Origin: Variovorax sp. JS1663 | GTDB taxonomy: Bacteria > Pseudomonadota > Gammaproteobacteria > Burkholderiales > Burkholderiaceae_C | Assembly: GCF_002157355.1 (NCBI RefSeq) | Contig: NZ_LYMK01000021.1 | Span: forward strand, 1 to 64,000 | Length of the DNA: 64,000 nt | Direction: 5' to 3' | Shown here: piece after piece, positions 12,001 through 18,698 of the stretch | Layout of the letters: each line of letters begins with the position of its first letter | Position numbering within the stretch: the first letter of the stretch is position 1 | Position numbers and translations under genes: made by a program | The notes under the pieces: model-generated | What the model saw: the letters and a program-made list of their open reading frames with translations, nothing else | The model's database searches: none | Told to the model about the DNA's origin: nothing

Positions 12001-14600
12001 CCAACCTTAAGCATAATTTAATCAATGTGATCTATCAGGCCGCCGACTGGAGTGGCGCGGTGTCAAGTCTCCTGGATGTGGCCGAAAACGGGAAGACAAT
12101 TCAGATCAAGGGGCCGAGCTACTCGACCATCTTTCCCATGGTTACCGGTATCTGGGGGGCTACCACGGGGTTTGCCACGGTGTACTCGGACGGTATCGGT
12201 TGGTTTTCCGTCGATCGAGGATTGAGCGGCAGAGCTTCCATAATTAATGGGATATCGGCAAAAGGCTACTACGCATTAGCGGCGACCGACCTGGTTTACC
12301 AGACCGTGCAAATGGGTCTCACCGAAGGCGCCAACTGGGGGGCGTTCAGCACTGCCCTGTATGGCTCAACGGTGACGGGTCTTTCCTTGTTGGGCGTGCT
12401 GACTCCTGTCCAGATATTGGTGGCGTCGTGGATTCTGGCCCCCAACTTCATCAGCATCCAGAACGCCTACGAAATTGGTCGCGAAGCCAAGCTTCTGGAG
12501 GCCGAGGGCCGCACGGTAGAGGCGCAACACAACAATGCGCTCTACTATTCTGAGGCCATCAGAGGCTTTGGGGGGGTGCTCGGGGCCCTCGCCGCCGGTA
12601 TCTATGATTTGATCGTCCAACCCAATACGTGGACGCGTACCGAGTACGAGAAGGCGGCGACGGAACGACTCGCCACGCTGGATGCGGAGGGTGCGTCGAA
12701 TCGCCCCATCGATGCCGCGGTCGCCCTAGCAGCGCAGTGGGGCGTGTCGGACATGTACCTCATCACGGGCAATATCGTCGACTTCGGCCCCAGCCCCAAT
12801 CCCATTCAAGTGGTGAAAGCCGGTGTGGCCCATCATGTGGTGAACGGGGTGTCTGGCGCGGCGCAGATCGCGTTCTACGATGCCTCCGTCAATATCACCG
12901 GCACGGATGACAATTTCTCCAACAAGGCGCCCTTGAAGATGTCCGCGGACAACGGTGTCGATCTGAGCAACCGGACCGGTCACGCCATCACCTATGTCAT
13001 CGCCCCCGCTGGATCGATGGAGGTGGAAGGATCCCACCAACACGTGTCGACAGCCAATCTCGAGATCGACGTGTCGGGATCGTCAGCGGACTCGGTCAAC
13101 CATTTCGTGGTCTACAACCCGAATGTCGTCATTCGTGGCGGCGCGGGAATCGACCTGTACTTCCTCCTTCAGGCTTTGACGCCGATCTTCGACAGCCAGG
13201 GGAACCGCGTCGCCGGCTTCATCAGCGACGGCATCCAGAGCCGAGGCCTTGATCTCGTGAGCTTCAAGTTCGCCGAGTCAACCGACACCCATGGTGGTGG
13301 CTACACCATCCAGAGCGGCATCGGCTATTCCGGCGCGTCGGCCTACGACGGAATCTACGCCTTCGAGGGGAGTGCTTTCGACGACCACTTCACACGCTAT
13401 GGCGGCTCCGCCGCAGACGTTGCGGAAGTGTCATACGGCAGCTTCGGCGGCGTTGACACCTTCGATCTGCGCTCGGGAAACAACACCGTCGAACTGGCCT
13501 CCGGCGGCGTCGTTCACTTCAACTTGACCGACAAGCCGGCAGAAGACCTGCTCCCCGACACCCTGCCATTGCAGGCCTACAACACGTTGTTCCAAAACTA
13601 CTTCAGCAGCGCCAACAGCAACTGGGTCGAGGTGAGCAATGCCGCGGGTGGCGGTTGGTTCGAGATTTATGGCCACAATCTGGCGACCGACGTCGTCAGC
13701 TTCAGCGCGTGGAGCGGCGCAGGGCTGTCGTTCACCAAACAGGGTTCGCCGGCCACCGTGAATGGACACGAGGTGTCCGCTGGCGACTACGTTGTCACCG
13801 ATCTGCTGGACAGCACCAAGGCCCATGGCTTCTTCAGTGCCGATGTCGACCAGCTCTATGGCACGTCCCAGGCCGACAAGATCGAGGTCGACGGGGCGTC
13901 GAAGCTGAAGCAGTTCGTGGGCAATGGCGGCGCTGACGAGATCACGATCGACAAGGACGGCTTCAGCGTGGTCGAGGGGGCGGGCAACGCCATCATTACC
14001 CTGGAAGACGGCGCCTCGAACGCGACGGTCTATGCATCGAGTGGCAACGCGGTGAGCGTCAAAGCGATAGGCGGCGCCAACGATGTCGTCACCATCCACA
14101 TGGCTGGAACGACATCGGAGCCGGCAGTGATCGTGGACGGCGGCGAAGCGTTTACCGACCTCCGTGCGGTCCTCACATCCGGCAATGCCAAGGTCTCCGC
14201 CGGCTGGCATGATTCGACGATCGTCATCAACGCAGACGCGGACAAGATCGAGATCAGCGACAACGTTGGACGCAAAACCGGCCCCGGCAAGCTGAACATC
14301 GAATTCCTGGATGCCGCCGGCAATTCGCTCGATGACAATCTCTTCGATGTCAGCCAGTTGTACTTCTACGAGGGCGGCAACAAGGTGGCGGGGTTCAAGA
14401 GCGAGTTGCTCGCCGACGGTGTCACGACGCAGTACGACACCACGTGGCATTCGGCGAGCGGACATGACGTGGCGATCACCCTCTACAGCAGAGAGACGGA
14501 TCTCTCGCTCGGCGCGTACAACGAGACCGGAACGGGGCTCACGACGCTGGACAATCTGATCGCGTGGCCGCAACCACAGCCCGCGCCGGTGCCCGCATGA
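1..14600 (+). CDS. Giant type I-secreted repeat exoprotein (5'-truncated by window edge)
   Basis: The frame is open from base 3 (first residues DAGETFTYSL), so the real start lies outside the window and the GTG at 78 is not a start. In-window residue number equals position/3. Residues 1-400 hold cadherin-like repeats (twice GVRIDTLPS, then SYSMQDAAG and VNDTP). Residues 563-584 are a Pro/Thr linker and 585-609 one hydrophobic helix. Residues 615-1045 are a second cadherin-like block. Residues 1045-3620 are an array of degenerate repeats with core G-x-[LV]-x-M-S-x-x-T. Residues 3625-3860 are charged coiled coil in AT-richer DNA. Hydrophobic stretches lie near 4110-4150 and 4187-4208. Residues 4240-4865 are beta-rich with RTX-like pieces (RGGAGIDLY, GNGGADEI) and a Pro-rich tail. 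The ABC exporter start overlaps the stop (ATGA), and HlyD and TolC genes follow, so type I secretion is inferred. It could be an adhesin or a toxin; the sequence does not decide. Confidence 0.88.
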   Translation, partial: DAGETFTYSLVNNAGGRFTIDATTGVVSVAGGPVLNYEANTSHELVVRVTDGAGLSKDQTIKVRVADVNEAPVATDCSITMAEDSYVNFRATTMGSVQFDDGLAPAVRIDTLPSQGVMTLFGQPLAVGQMVKVDDVENIEFKQNLFNLQSFGYTDVDSGDSIQGVRIDTLPSHGQLGLNGYVVESGQIIAVADLQNLVFKPVHDFNGATSFSYSMQDAAGAFSPAPGTFTINVTPVNDTPIIDQVVSQDVREGGLTRLEGLHFSDADAGSNAVTVKLHVNAGIMRSNGTSLVQVEGDGSDTIVLTGALGDINDFVANGDGVHYGAPQTYAKPEINSTIERLDAQADPAVRIVMNATQGTFNANERAGIMVTGNGTGTLTVVGRASVLSDYLEHDVTHSQAAQSTLLQVRINDNGNAGEDPGLTGEANNEKAYSFTSLLVVPEGHDLRASYVAGSPDNGPGLSATTIAGMAVGTPLLLAGTVGANSGIRARTIEEFFKWLSEILCGAPTADEPPFTDETAVELVESSDAEYSQFEAVNDFLDAKEILNDNDSFDSSVDSPLNDLTPPTPPTTPTTPPTTPPLPPAVPFIQALSVLLGLGLGVILPLVLTFKPSASDTHVNEAPTIELPGSSLDVYQGEATVVKVRFDDTDVGDNLMKVKMWAADGTLQAVSSGGVTVTTRSGVNSDGVEVEEVNLAGTLSDLNAFIEAGKLTYTADLLATGPAQLHIVVSDSGGRGVDPGAEGQGGTGGTDDEQGSATYTLNILEVNHAPESGDATITVKEHQPHVFTMAEFPFAESVDSNNQLAGIKITALPGSGQLTVYGVPLFLVNGVAAFVSAQDIADGKFVFTPANSGTPQDSTSFTFEVQDDGGTAHGGKDTSAPHTMSLNVDHAPVLALDESTFNEAQQPKGQLATDVVITDVDTNPAGITTVNLTVTQPHAGDSWAVDMVRFADAYQQLGAGGTPPTVNIASTGENSYALTFSGENGSTAVSIAVAQALIDSLVFHTESPNMDEGTREFMVQIVDEYGVRSNAALASVQVTSTFGEIERAIEASKQVIAGFVSQPTTVSVDSFASDQQQGLMEWIHRRGELADAVRKALSKAPVTGGVVELGGSLTEALDVLGVDYDKRSANPSIDVSEQPGALFADAERGTVRLSEEYRFALLMKMGELRESMRLSQYAEVVDALAEAVQGDGTADEWQVPNAAWLVSWLNSVGVTQTGQLATDASGTLSATKETFLQLLADLDQHRVAEMGKHSPYVEMASYLLTQCRPEGGVWTVDSALLDLLDKLGIEHQAPAQLASGANLVQNLLAVGSLAYTSDGKLAMSPMTIDKLTRSLADAMADGKGIDSPVSGLLDLLQAATATNGIYTLTAQQAQLLQDSGVSFRAVEALSGTPLAGEVSRSGPDAPVFFNESTRASLLAQLSVLQLQADPLQAEGGAVGDLLPVLESLQRAVDTSFYGKPLQQVGASDDLLEMLVAQGFQIDDFSNYTQAQRDAIVPGRVESESGLLQVFKLDGALFMAPAAVSALTKELSRELQDIGLDLGTRSVLPAEQTQLSDFTPLETAHQRQAEHPSLLPLTDAMALVNDTAHALSAMLRPSSSQTLNGAASTQIPGMVVDIDPDLFTAMMASAGIEMKNLGPVGSLDAAGASSLGDAAQLALTYTADGSLVLSQATIDALRTKLNAQYFHERADLAHSAMAALLHDDPDAHLNILNEADNTLRDAPASTAGVGLAVVDAQLLPTLVQLGISLTLQSRTSQPTTADVDALQSNEGRFVIDEAHQTLIMSEGTRTALLRQVAAQMQASQVTAYTIDPQSIADARYAGNPQAAAYNPIDAAAVQDALTHAVPDVVHGLVRVDVDEALLARLHLGIADAGNFDGSSAAAATALLQAKVGTVQHDADDGKLVMSVATHTLLQTQLELVQDAATGASPLDPATVVGRMAEVNQLLNEVRVGVSIDDDGFVYMRPDSDLLSRIEQVLGITITDLGAFDSAADPATYALAAQANTAAHTTDGWIVVSTATQQAWTSQLSAAAAAVGGDLEGSHQFDPKDEALAVVNWQARSESVGAFDAIEAQLTPLLVGSNFEDFTSSSGVASLWRVAADAGLTIASLAAQLGGLQLTDLGALDTHATSTIDALLEAPYGIVRQPGGSLLMSPETRQDIVDALAGRLADARQAVCAHAVDELLAAREEGGRLVLEDNSLVQDLMRLGLGGSGRLVSGDAPEFGELAVNGRSEVTLTELTRLHLLSQIGAVESLHVDVNADDAAALLDALRVVTTSPNGIVAVPAGAGLALADGWLSLRDGGAYADTALGRGNLRDAPLGTVQHGADGTLHMSNETMSILLAELDGVKSNGKTTGSLSPDSGNYLQAAAETLTYLGQLDKVHDGDTPWWQTFKSWVFEPVGNAQQHAAGLSGGLLDQAEMFGLQLNELHIETEQQLSDAISQGQLRRANTVVIDAEGNVLMAPETRKSLVGALLEQVHNHSGVDWSEYYGDGTGGINAFAASLGLLAADEDTAVEGLKRNVTATASNANWLELQANANTLLAMLQLDNQTAALGGNTYGTNLTADTMRVFQDALVYFGLDDRALVRDLTGATLDDGHYAVDGGKVVMTTGAWTELLHTAQQAVALSGLQAERDMMEVFGTGDRLDGSLLQFDTSTLPASYEHILALSELTLKDAFGVSHGVDAGTLIRISRAAQEADDLTSFRNESVKYVVDGVTIDTTNGAMLDLYVRLTEEGDSYALTKDGAGIVMSSQARHDLLAAATKHVQVASASLAEMASDSLGQAEDYSGAAGVKKFPAGAILTLLDALGIPHMVASNSATVFTSKLPNAVYISGATAYVSADTYATLQERVDAIVHHSTAAASKALDDVVNGTVVVGDGDLFHQNSRVEAMSAVAHDATDKTAVAKTVVSVHVSADTMQAFVDKQFISAWSTIGSLSAATQDQFDALWSSGKIASATAGGQTVFVMSEETLAELESKITDAGTAVQWGLRAVDASLIDDLIGAGIKVSEARYLLADGQSHTRFTDATQLDRALNDASPGTVFVDDEGNAWISGDTAALLQTQLGAALHAKGSPAMDIPGSVSAQLQAYDALTPIFNGKADSVLITKGPGGTYEFDLAHIGEVQSLGIDMNQIATTASLSASPVSSYQIVDGKAVIDARTYAAISAQLPVQKFALESSLFQNEWQKVSYVGSDGQTHVYWRSAGQGDHFADALTQAKLPLAKLPLEGLSLDTLSGSMGYMIDGTGHVLVSDDTHARIEPVLELATLVARKSFADSVGAALHNAATHDTQPLVLITDPTLVDQIRSYKSNAISFSSFGVDSQNLTEDGRAKLSSSATYFFGNDGDTIVMSVATRDAWASVMGGIPELSNAGTPMAAVPDVVEVKSTMMTGFLQSQFGLSLGNLHDASSAVIAPSSIDADTLSDSGRRELEATHNLVVADKNGNLLMSRETWASLSATAERAIAVAGHDLSSTAEELISAGTAIQVRNGDLVELAGDASNWIEMFRAAGVPYELVNGLLDAAGNASWDLFSPATPGTFAVGINAAGHLVMSKETASDLGISSAYATDIYAAAQSASLSSPGMLELPASTDHSAYDSSLYWRPSTYSSVTASATTGYTTVTRLRYMLNSGIATDTSIVQTHYESDVLKIFKGFNDLTADAKKEWLAQLSDYYIHNKNLLPPGYDIAQMQSARSAVGVLTQNILTNQLEDKLQKFKQKAYEILDDIGDLEGSRLPAGQVRARLDELAEAMRSLSLGTESVIFSATKIGQKADVLLSHDDEIEMQVVTKESAVENRITALKTKLERILTAGNDINDEDYDAFQSGLNSAIEKSMRSVLKDIERLDHQSEATWDALEKEVRHSDKVKTIANQQKADLELSNGLQAMRFYASIGNTANIVTKWVDAYQLNQQAQAVLGNTAEAEQLRDLYTFKASSKAFGGVQTLFSASQLFGFYGFFKDPGTLAAHTALAKKLYPADLPNPFFNKPDRTSLMEWIKNRHPKDALTLWPLADANLKHNLINVIYQAADWSGAVSSLLDVAENGKTIQIKGPSYSTIFPMVTGIWGATTGFATVYSDGIGWFSVDRGLSGRASIINGISAKGYYALAATDLVYQTVQMGLTEGANWGAFSTALYGSTVTGLSLLGVLTPVQILVASWILAPNFISIQNAYEIGREAKLLEAEGRTVEAQHNNALYYSEAIRGFGGVLGALAAGIYDLIVQPNTWTRTEYEKAATERLATLDAEGASNRPIDAAVALAAQWGVSDMYLITGNIVDFGPSPNPIQVVKAGVAHHVVNGVSGAAQIAFYDASVNITGTDDNFSNKAPLKMSADNGVDLSNRTGHAITYVIAPAGSMEVEGSHQHVSTANLEIDVSGSSADSVNHFVVYNPNVVIRGGAGIDLYFLLQALTPIFDSQGNRVAGFISDGIQSRGLDLVSFKFAESTDTHGGGYTIQSGIGYSGASAYDGIYAFEGSAFDDHFTRYGGSAADVAEVSYGSFGGVDTFDLRSGNNTVELASGGVVHFNLTDKPAEDLLPDTLPLQAYNTLFQNYFSSANSNWVEVSNAAGGGWFEIYGHNLATDVVSFSAWSGAGLSFTKQGSPATVNGHEVSAGDYVVTDLLDSTKAHGFFSADVDQLYGTSQADKIEVDGASKLKQFVGNGGADEITIDKDGFSVVEGAGNAIITLEDGASNATVYASSGNAVSVKAIGGANDVVTIHMAGTTSEPAVIVDGGEAFTDLRAVLTSGNAKVSAGWHDSTIVINADADKIEISDNVGRKTGPGKLNIEFLDAAGNSLDDNLFDVSQLYFYEGGNKVAGFKSELLADGVTTQYDTTWHSASGHDVAITLYSRETDLSLGAYNETGTGLTTLDNLIAWPQPQPAPVPA
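1690..1755 (+). repeat. Low-complexity Pro/Thr codon repeat
   Basis: An in-frame run of CCG, ACG and CCA codons encodes alternating Pro and Thr (PPTPPTTPTTPP and similar). It sits directly before the predicted membrane helix of the giant exoprotein. It reads as a flexible extended linker and could expand or contract by slippage. Confidence 0.75.
3130..10730 (+). repeat. About 20 degenerate copies of an unrecognised protein repeat
   Basis: The repeat is visible only at protein level. The consensus unit reads roughly LGI-x-I-x-DLG-x-LD, then A-x-x-GTV, then DG-x-L-x-MS-x-x-T-x3-L-x3-L. The MS (or MA/MT) core falls at residues 1322, 1782, 1903, 2149, 2329, 2458, 2604, 2745, 2961, 3342, 3439 and 3542. 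Weaker copies with VS, IS or LS lie between them (for example near bases 5000, 6035, 8503, 9136 and 9725). Spacing is mostly 90-180 residues and tightens to about 100 near the end. The DNA copies are too diverged to be recent duplications. I do not recognise the family. Confidence 0.7.
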
Positions 14601-16798
14601 CGCAGCAGCTCGCCATGCCCCTGCCCGGAAACGGGCAGGGCGCTGACGAAGCGACCATCGAAGACGCCGTGATCCGCATCCCGCAGGGGGAGGGGAGCGC
14701 GGTGCCCTTCGAGGTCTGCCTGGCCTTGTGCTCGTCACTGAGCGGCCGGCCGGTTTCCGCCATGTCGATCAGCGCCGACCTGCCGCGAGAGGACGACGTG
14801 CTCGCTGCGTCGGCCTACGCGCGCGCGGCCGAGCGTGCAGACCTGCGCCTGTCGGCGGTGGATGCCGCCGACGCGGGCGCGGCGGTGCGGCAGGGCGACA
14901 GCCTGATCGTCCCGCGCGGCGCCGGCTTCGCGGTCATCCGCAAGCTGGCCAAGGGCGTGCACCTGCTGACGCCCCGCGCCGGGGCGCCGGTGGCGCACGA
15001 GCCGCTGGACGAGGCGATGCTCGCAGCGGCCATCGCGCAAGGCGGCTGGGCCGTGCAGCCGGACTACCTCGCGCATGCGCCGGGCACCGATCTGGCGTTG
15101 CAGCCCGATCGATACGGCTGGCTGCGGCGCACGGTGGCGAGCCAGTGGCGCACCTACGCGCACGTGGCGCTGGCGTCGCTGATCGCGAACGTGCTGGTCA
15201 TGCTCGCTTCGTTCTACAGCATGCAGGTGTACGACCGGGTGGTGCCCAACAACGCCTTCGAGACGCTGTGGGCCCTGTCCGTCGGCGTCACGCTCATCTA
15301 CCTGTTCGACCTGGTCCTGCGCATCGCACGCGCCTTCATGATCGACTACGCCGGCAAGCGCATCGATCTCGAGGTCTCGTCGCGCCTGTTCCAGCAGGTC
15401 ACCGGCCTGCGCATGGCGCAGCGGCCGGCGTCGGCGGGCTCGTTCGCCAATCACCTGAACGAGTTCGAGGCAGTGCGCGATTTCTTCACTTCGCTGACGC
15501 TGAGCGCGGTGATCGACTTGCCGTTCGTGTTCATCTATCTGGTCGCCATCGCGTTCATGGGCGGCGTCCCGGTGGCGCTGGTGCCGGTGCTGGCGATTGT
15601 GGTGATGCTGGGGGTGACGCTGCTCCTGCAGAATCCGATCGACCGCGCGGTCAAGGCGTCGATGCAGGCCTCCGCGCAGAAGCACGGGATGCTCATCGAG
15701 GTGCTTGCAGGCATCGAAGCGATCAAGCTGTCGGCCAGCGAGGGCGTGTTCCAGGGGACGTGGGAGCGCGCGGTGAAGAAGATCGCGATGGCGTCGATGC
15801 ATTCGAAGCTGTTGTCCACGATCGGCGTGTCGCTGGTGGGCTTCGTGCAGTCGATCGCCGGCGTGGCCATCATCGTGGTCGGCGTGTACGGTGTGGCAGA
15901 GCAGCACCTGACGATGGGCGGGCTGATCGCGTGTTCGATCCTGGCCTCGCGCGCCGTGGCGCCGATCGGGCAGCTGGCGTCGATGCTTTCGCGCTGGAAG
16001 CAGACGCGCCAGTCGATGACGACGCTGGACCAGATCTTCCGCCGCCCGGTGGAGCGGCCGGCGGGCAAGTCGTTCGTCGTGCGCGACGCGCTGGAAGCCA
16101 CGGTCGAGTTCAACGGCGTGAGCTTCAGCTACACCGGCGCGCCCGCGCCTGCGCTGCGCAACGTGAGCATCGCCGTCAAGCCAGGCGAACGCGTGGCCGT
16201 CATCGGGCGTTCGGGCTCGGGCAAGTCGACGCTCGCCAAGCTCATCACGGGCCTGTACGAGCCGGGCGAGGGTTCGGTGCTGGTGGGCGGCGTGGACACG
16301 CGCCAGCTCGATCCGCATCAGCTGCGCCGCTCGATCGCCGCGGTGGCGCAGGACCCGTTCCTCTTCAACGGCACGATTCGGGACAACATCGCGCACGGCA
16401 CGAGCACGGCCGACGAAGCCCAACTGCTGGAGGCGGCCAAGGCTGCAGGCGTCGACGACTTCGTGCGTACGCACCCGATGGGCTACGACATGCCGGTGGG
16501 CGAGCGCGGCGCACTGCTGTCCGGCGGGCAGCGCCAGGCGGTGGTGCTGGCGCGTGCGCTCATCGGCGAAGGCCGCATCCTGCTGCTGGACGAGCCGTCG
16601 AGTTCGCTGGATTTCGCGGCCGAGAACAGCCTGCGCGCACGCCTGTCGCAGCGGCCGGCCGGCGAGACCCTGATCCTGATCACGCACCGCATGACGATGC
16701 TGGACCTGGTGGACCGCGTGATCGTCATGCACGCCGGCCAGGTTCTGGCGGACGGCCCGCGTGACGCGGTGATGAAGAAGCTCTCGCAGCCGAGCTGA
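14597..16798 (+). CDS. Type I secretion ABC exporter (LapB/LssB type)
   Basis: Inner-membrane ATPase-permease that would drive export of the giant protein. The start is ATG 14597, overlapping the exoprotein stop by four bases, which gives 733 residues and translational coupling. The N-terminal 150 residues look like a degenerate C39-like domain without the usual catalytic Cys context, as in adhesin and RTX exporters that do not cleave a leader. A multi-helix permease domain follows (about residues 185-460). The nucleotide-binding domain has Walker A GRSGSGKST, signature LSGGQRQ, Walker B ILLLDEPSSSLD and the H-loop ITHR. A longer in-frame start at 14564 is possible but less likely. Confidence 0.93.
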   Translation: MTQQLAMPLPGNGQGADEATIEDAVIRIPQGEGSAVPFEVCLALCSSLSGRPVSAMSISADLPREDDVLAASAYARAAERADLRLSAVDAADAGAAVRQGDSLIVPRGAGFAVIRKLAKGVHLLTPRAGAPVAHEPLDEAMLAAAIAQGGWAVQPDYLAHAPGTDLALQPDRYGWLRRTVASQWRTYAHVALASLIANVLVMLASFYSMQVYDRVVPNNAFETLWALSVGVTLIYLFDLVLRIARAFMIDYAGKRIDLEVSSRLFQQVTGLRMAQRPASAGSFANHLNEFEAVRDFFTSLTLSAVIDLPFVFIYLVAIAFMGGVPVALVPVLAIVVMLGVTLLLQNPIDRAVKASMQASAQKHGMLIEVLAGIEAIKLSASEGVFQGTWERAVKKIAMASMHSKLLSTIGVSLVGFVQSIAGVAIIVVGVYGVAEQHLTMGGLIACSILASRAVAPIGQLASMLSRWKQTRQSMTTLDQIFRRPVERPAGKSFVVRDALEATVEFNGVSFSYTGAPAPALRNVSIAVKPGERVAVIGRSGSGKSTLAKLITGLYEPGEGSVLVGGVDTRQLDPHQLRRSIAAVAQDPFLFNGTIRDNIAHGTSTADEAQLLEAAKAAGVDDFVRTHPMGYDMPVGERGALLSGGQRQAVVLARALIGEGRILLLDEPSSSLDFAAENSLRARLSQRPAGETLILITHRMTMLDLVDRVIVMHAGQVLADGPRDAVMKKLSQPS

Positions 16799-16814
16799 CG
16801 CGGGAGCGTGCCGT

Positions 16815-16862
16815 GTTCCACGATCGGTAATTCGCGCGTAACTGGTGGGGTTCTATCGTGGT
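16815..16862 (+). promoter_or_regulatory. Duplicated 48-bp upstream element, copy 1
   Basis: It lies between the ABC exporter stop and the propeller gene. It shares GTTCC-n-CGATCGGTA, then GTAACTGG exactly 23 bases after the start of the first block, then GGT 22 bases after that, with the copy at 18699-18746. The two GTAA motifs here begin 11 bases apart, one helical turn, as in tandem sites of OmpR/PhoB-type regulators. Role as operator or promoter is inferred. Confidence 0.6.
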
Positions 16863-16922
16863 AACCGGCCTCTGCAGGAGGGGCAGACCGGGTGCCTGCG
16901 GCGCTCAATTCAAAGGAGTGCT

Positions 16923-18683
16923 ATGCGACATCGTCATGTTGCCCGGCTTGCCCTGGCGCTTGGGCTTGTCGGGGGAGCGATAGGTGCAGCGCAAGCCGGG
17001 TTTCCGGGCGACAGCGGCATCATCGTCTATGTGGATGCCAGCGGCCACATCAAGAAGGTGCAACCCGGCGGCGGAACTCCCGTGACGCTGGCCGTCGGAA
17101 CCAGCCCGGTGGTTTCGCCCAATGGCAAGAGGGTTGCATACCACGCCGCAGTGGCCGGACGGAATCACGTGTTCGTGGTGAATATCGACGGCAGCAATGT
17201 CGTCGACCTCGGGCCGGGCTCGGCGCCGGCCTGGTCGGACGAGGGAACGAGGATCGCGCTGTCCAGCAACGGCCTCTACGTCGTCAATGCTGCCGACGGA
17301 TCGCAGCGGACGCTCATCACGAATGATCTCGAGGTCGATCGGATCAGCTGGTCGGGTGGCGGCCTGGTCTTCAGCAAACTTGTGGCCACGCCCGGCGTTT
17401 ACGACACGTTTCGCGTCAACCCCGACGGCAGCTCCAGGGAGTTGTTCAGGCCGGCTGGCGCATCGCCGCTCGGGGAGCCGTCGTGGTATCCCCATCCAAA
17501 CGCAGCCATCGCCGTGGGTTCGGGCGCCAGGTGCCTCTACAAAACGAACACATCCAGTGCCGTCCAGGTGCTTTCCACCTGCAATCAGGCTTACCCCAGC
17601 GTCTCTCCGGATGGATCGAGCGTTCTCTCGACCGCGATCGGCTCGAACAACCTCGTGGTCTCACCTCTCTCAGGCGCATCTCCCCAAACTGTCGCGCAGT
17701 TCGGCTTGCAGGCGGACTGGGGTCGCCGCCCCCGCACCGCGATGCTCACCACACTGGCGAGCGGCCAGTGGTCCACCCCGGCCGCATTGGCCGGCGACAC
17801 CGACGCCTACACGGCGGCCAGCGCAGTCACCGTGATGCCCGACAACGGCTCGATGGGCCAGACGCTTCAGCAAGTGGTGAGCGTGGGCTCGGATGGGCGC
17901 GCCTATCACCGTGCACAGCGGGTGGACGGCAGTTGGACCCCGAACGCGCCGATTCCCGGCGTCGGGGGGAGCAGCGCGGGCTTTTACGCCAGGCGAGTGG
18001 CCATTGGCGGCGCCAAGGACGGCAGCGCGCAGATGGTCGTCGTCGGCTGGGACGATCTCGTTTACCACGGCATGCGCTACGCCAACGGCAGCTGGTCCGG
18101 CATGAACCTGCTGGACGGCGCCGACGGTGCCGCGAACTTCGCGGCGCGCGATGCAGCCATCGCCATTTGTTGCGACTCGTCCACCTCACCCGGTGCGGCG
18201 CAGGTGGTCGCCAACGGCCTGGCCACGGGTCCCGTGTTTCACCGGGCACGCTTGTCTGACGGCCGCTGGCTACCGTTCCAGCAGGTGACGGGCCTGCTCA
18301 ACTCGACCAGGCTCGCCGTCGCCGTCGACGCCGCCACTTCCAACACCTATGTGCTGGCGACAGCAGCCCCGCTCGGCATCGTGCGGCAGCTGCGCTACGC
18401 CAACGGCGCTTGGGACGCGTGGATCGCGTCGAGCAACTCGGCCGGCGCCACCGACGTGTCGCTGGCCATCAGCAACAACGCAGGGTCGGTCGTTGCGAAG
18501 GTGGCATATGTCGATAGCCTCGGCCAGCTGCAGTACCTGGAGCGCGCCGACGCCAACAGGCAGTACGCGTGGACCTTGCCGCTCACGACCCAGGTCTTGA
18601 TGCCGAACGCTCGCAGCGTCTCCGTCAGCAACACGGCCGCGGGTGCCGAAGTGCTCGCCGCACAGATGCAGCCGCAGCAGTAG
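16923..18683 (+). CDS. Secreted two-part beta-propeller protein (TolB-like plus PLL/lectin-like)
   Basis: 586 residues from ATG 16923, chosen because AAAGGAG sits just upstream and a clean signal peptide follows (cleavage after GAAQA, near residue 25). The first half has TolB/WD40-like blades (VSPNGKRVAYH, WSDEGTRIALS, NPDGSSRELF). The second half (about residues 290-586) repeats a Trp-containing blade motif (YHRAQRVDGSW, YHGMRYANGSW, FHRARLSDGRW, LRYANGAWDAW) like PLL-type fucose-binding propellers. It sits inside a type I secretion operon between exporter and adaptor. It may bind sugars or the exoprotein at the surface, but no function is proved. It has no lipobox. Confidence 0.75.
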   Translation: MRHRHVARLALALGLVGGAIGAAQAGFPGDSGIIVYVDASGHIKKVQPGGGTPVTLAVGTSPVVSPNGKRVAYHAAVAGRNHVFVVNIDGSNVVDLGPGSAPAWSDEGTRIALSSNGLYVVNAADGSQRTLITNDLEVDRISWSGGGLVFSKLVATPGVYDTFRVNPDGSSRELFRPAGASPLGEPSWYPHPNAAIAVGSGARCLYKTNTSSAVQVLSTCNQAYPSVSPDGSSVLSTAIGSNNLVVSPLSGASPQTVAQFGLQADWGRRPRTAMLTTLASGQWSTPAALAGDTDAYTAASAVTVMPDNGSMGQTLQQVVSVGSDGRAYHRAQRVDGSWTPNAPIPGVGGSSAGFYARRVAIGGAKDGSAQMVVVGWDDLVYHGMRYANGSWSGMNLLDGADGAANFAARDAAIAICCDSSTSPGAAQVVANGLATGPVFHRARLSDGRWLPFQQVTGLLNSTRLAVAVDAATSNTYVLATAAPLGIVRQLRYANGAWDAWIASSNSAGATDVSLAISNNAGSVVAKVAYVDSLGQLQYLERADANRQYAWTLPLTTQVLMPNARSVSVSNTAAGAEVLAAQMQPQQ

Positions 18684-18698
18684 GCGGGGAGTGCTCAG

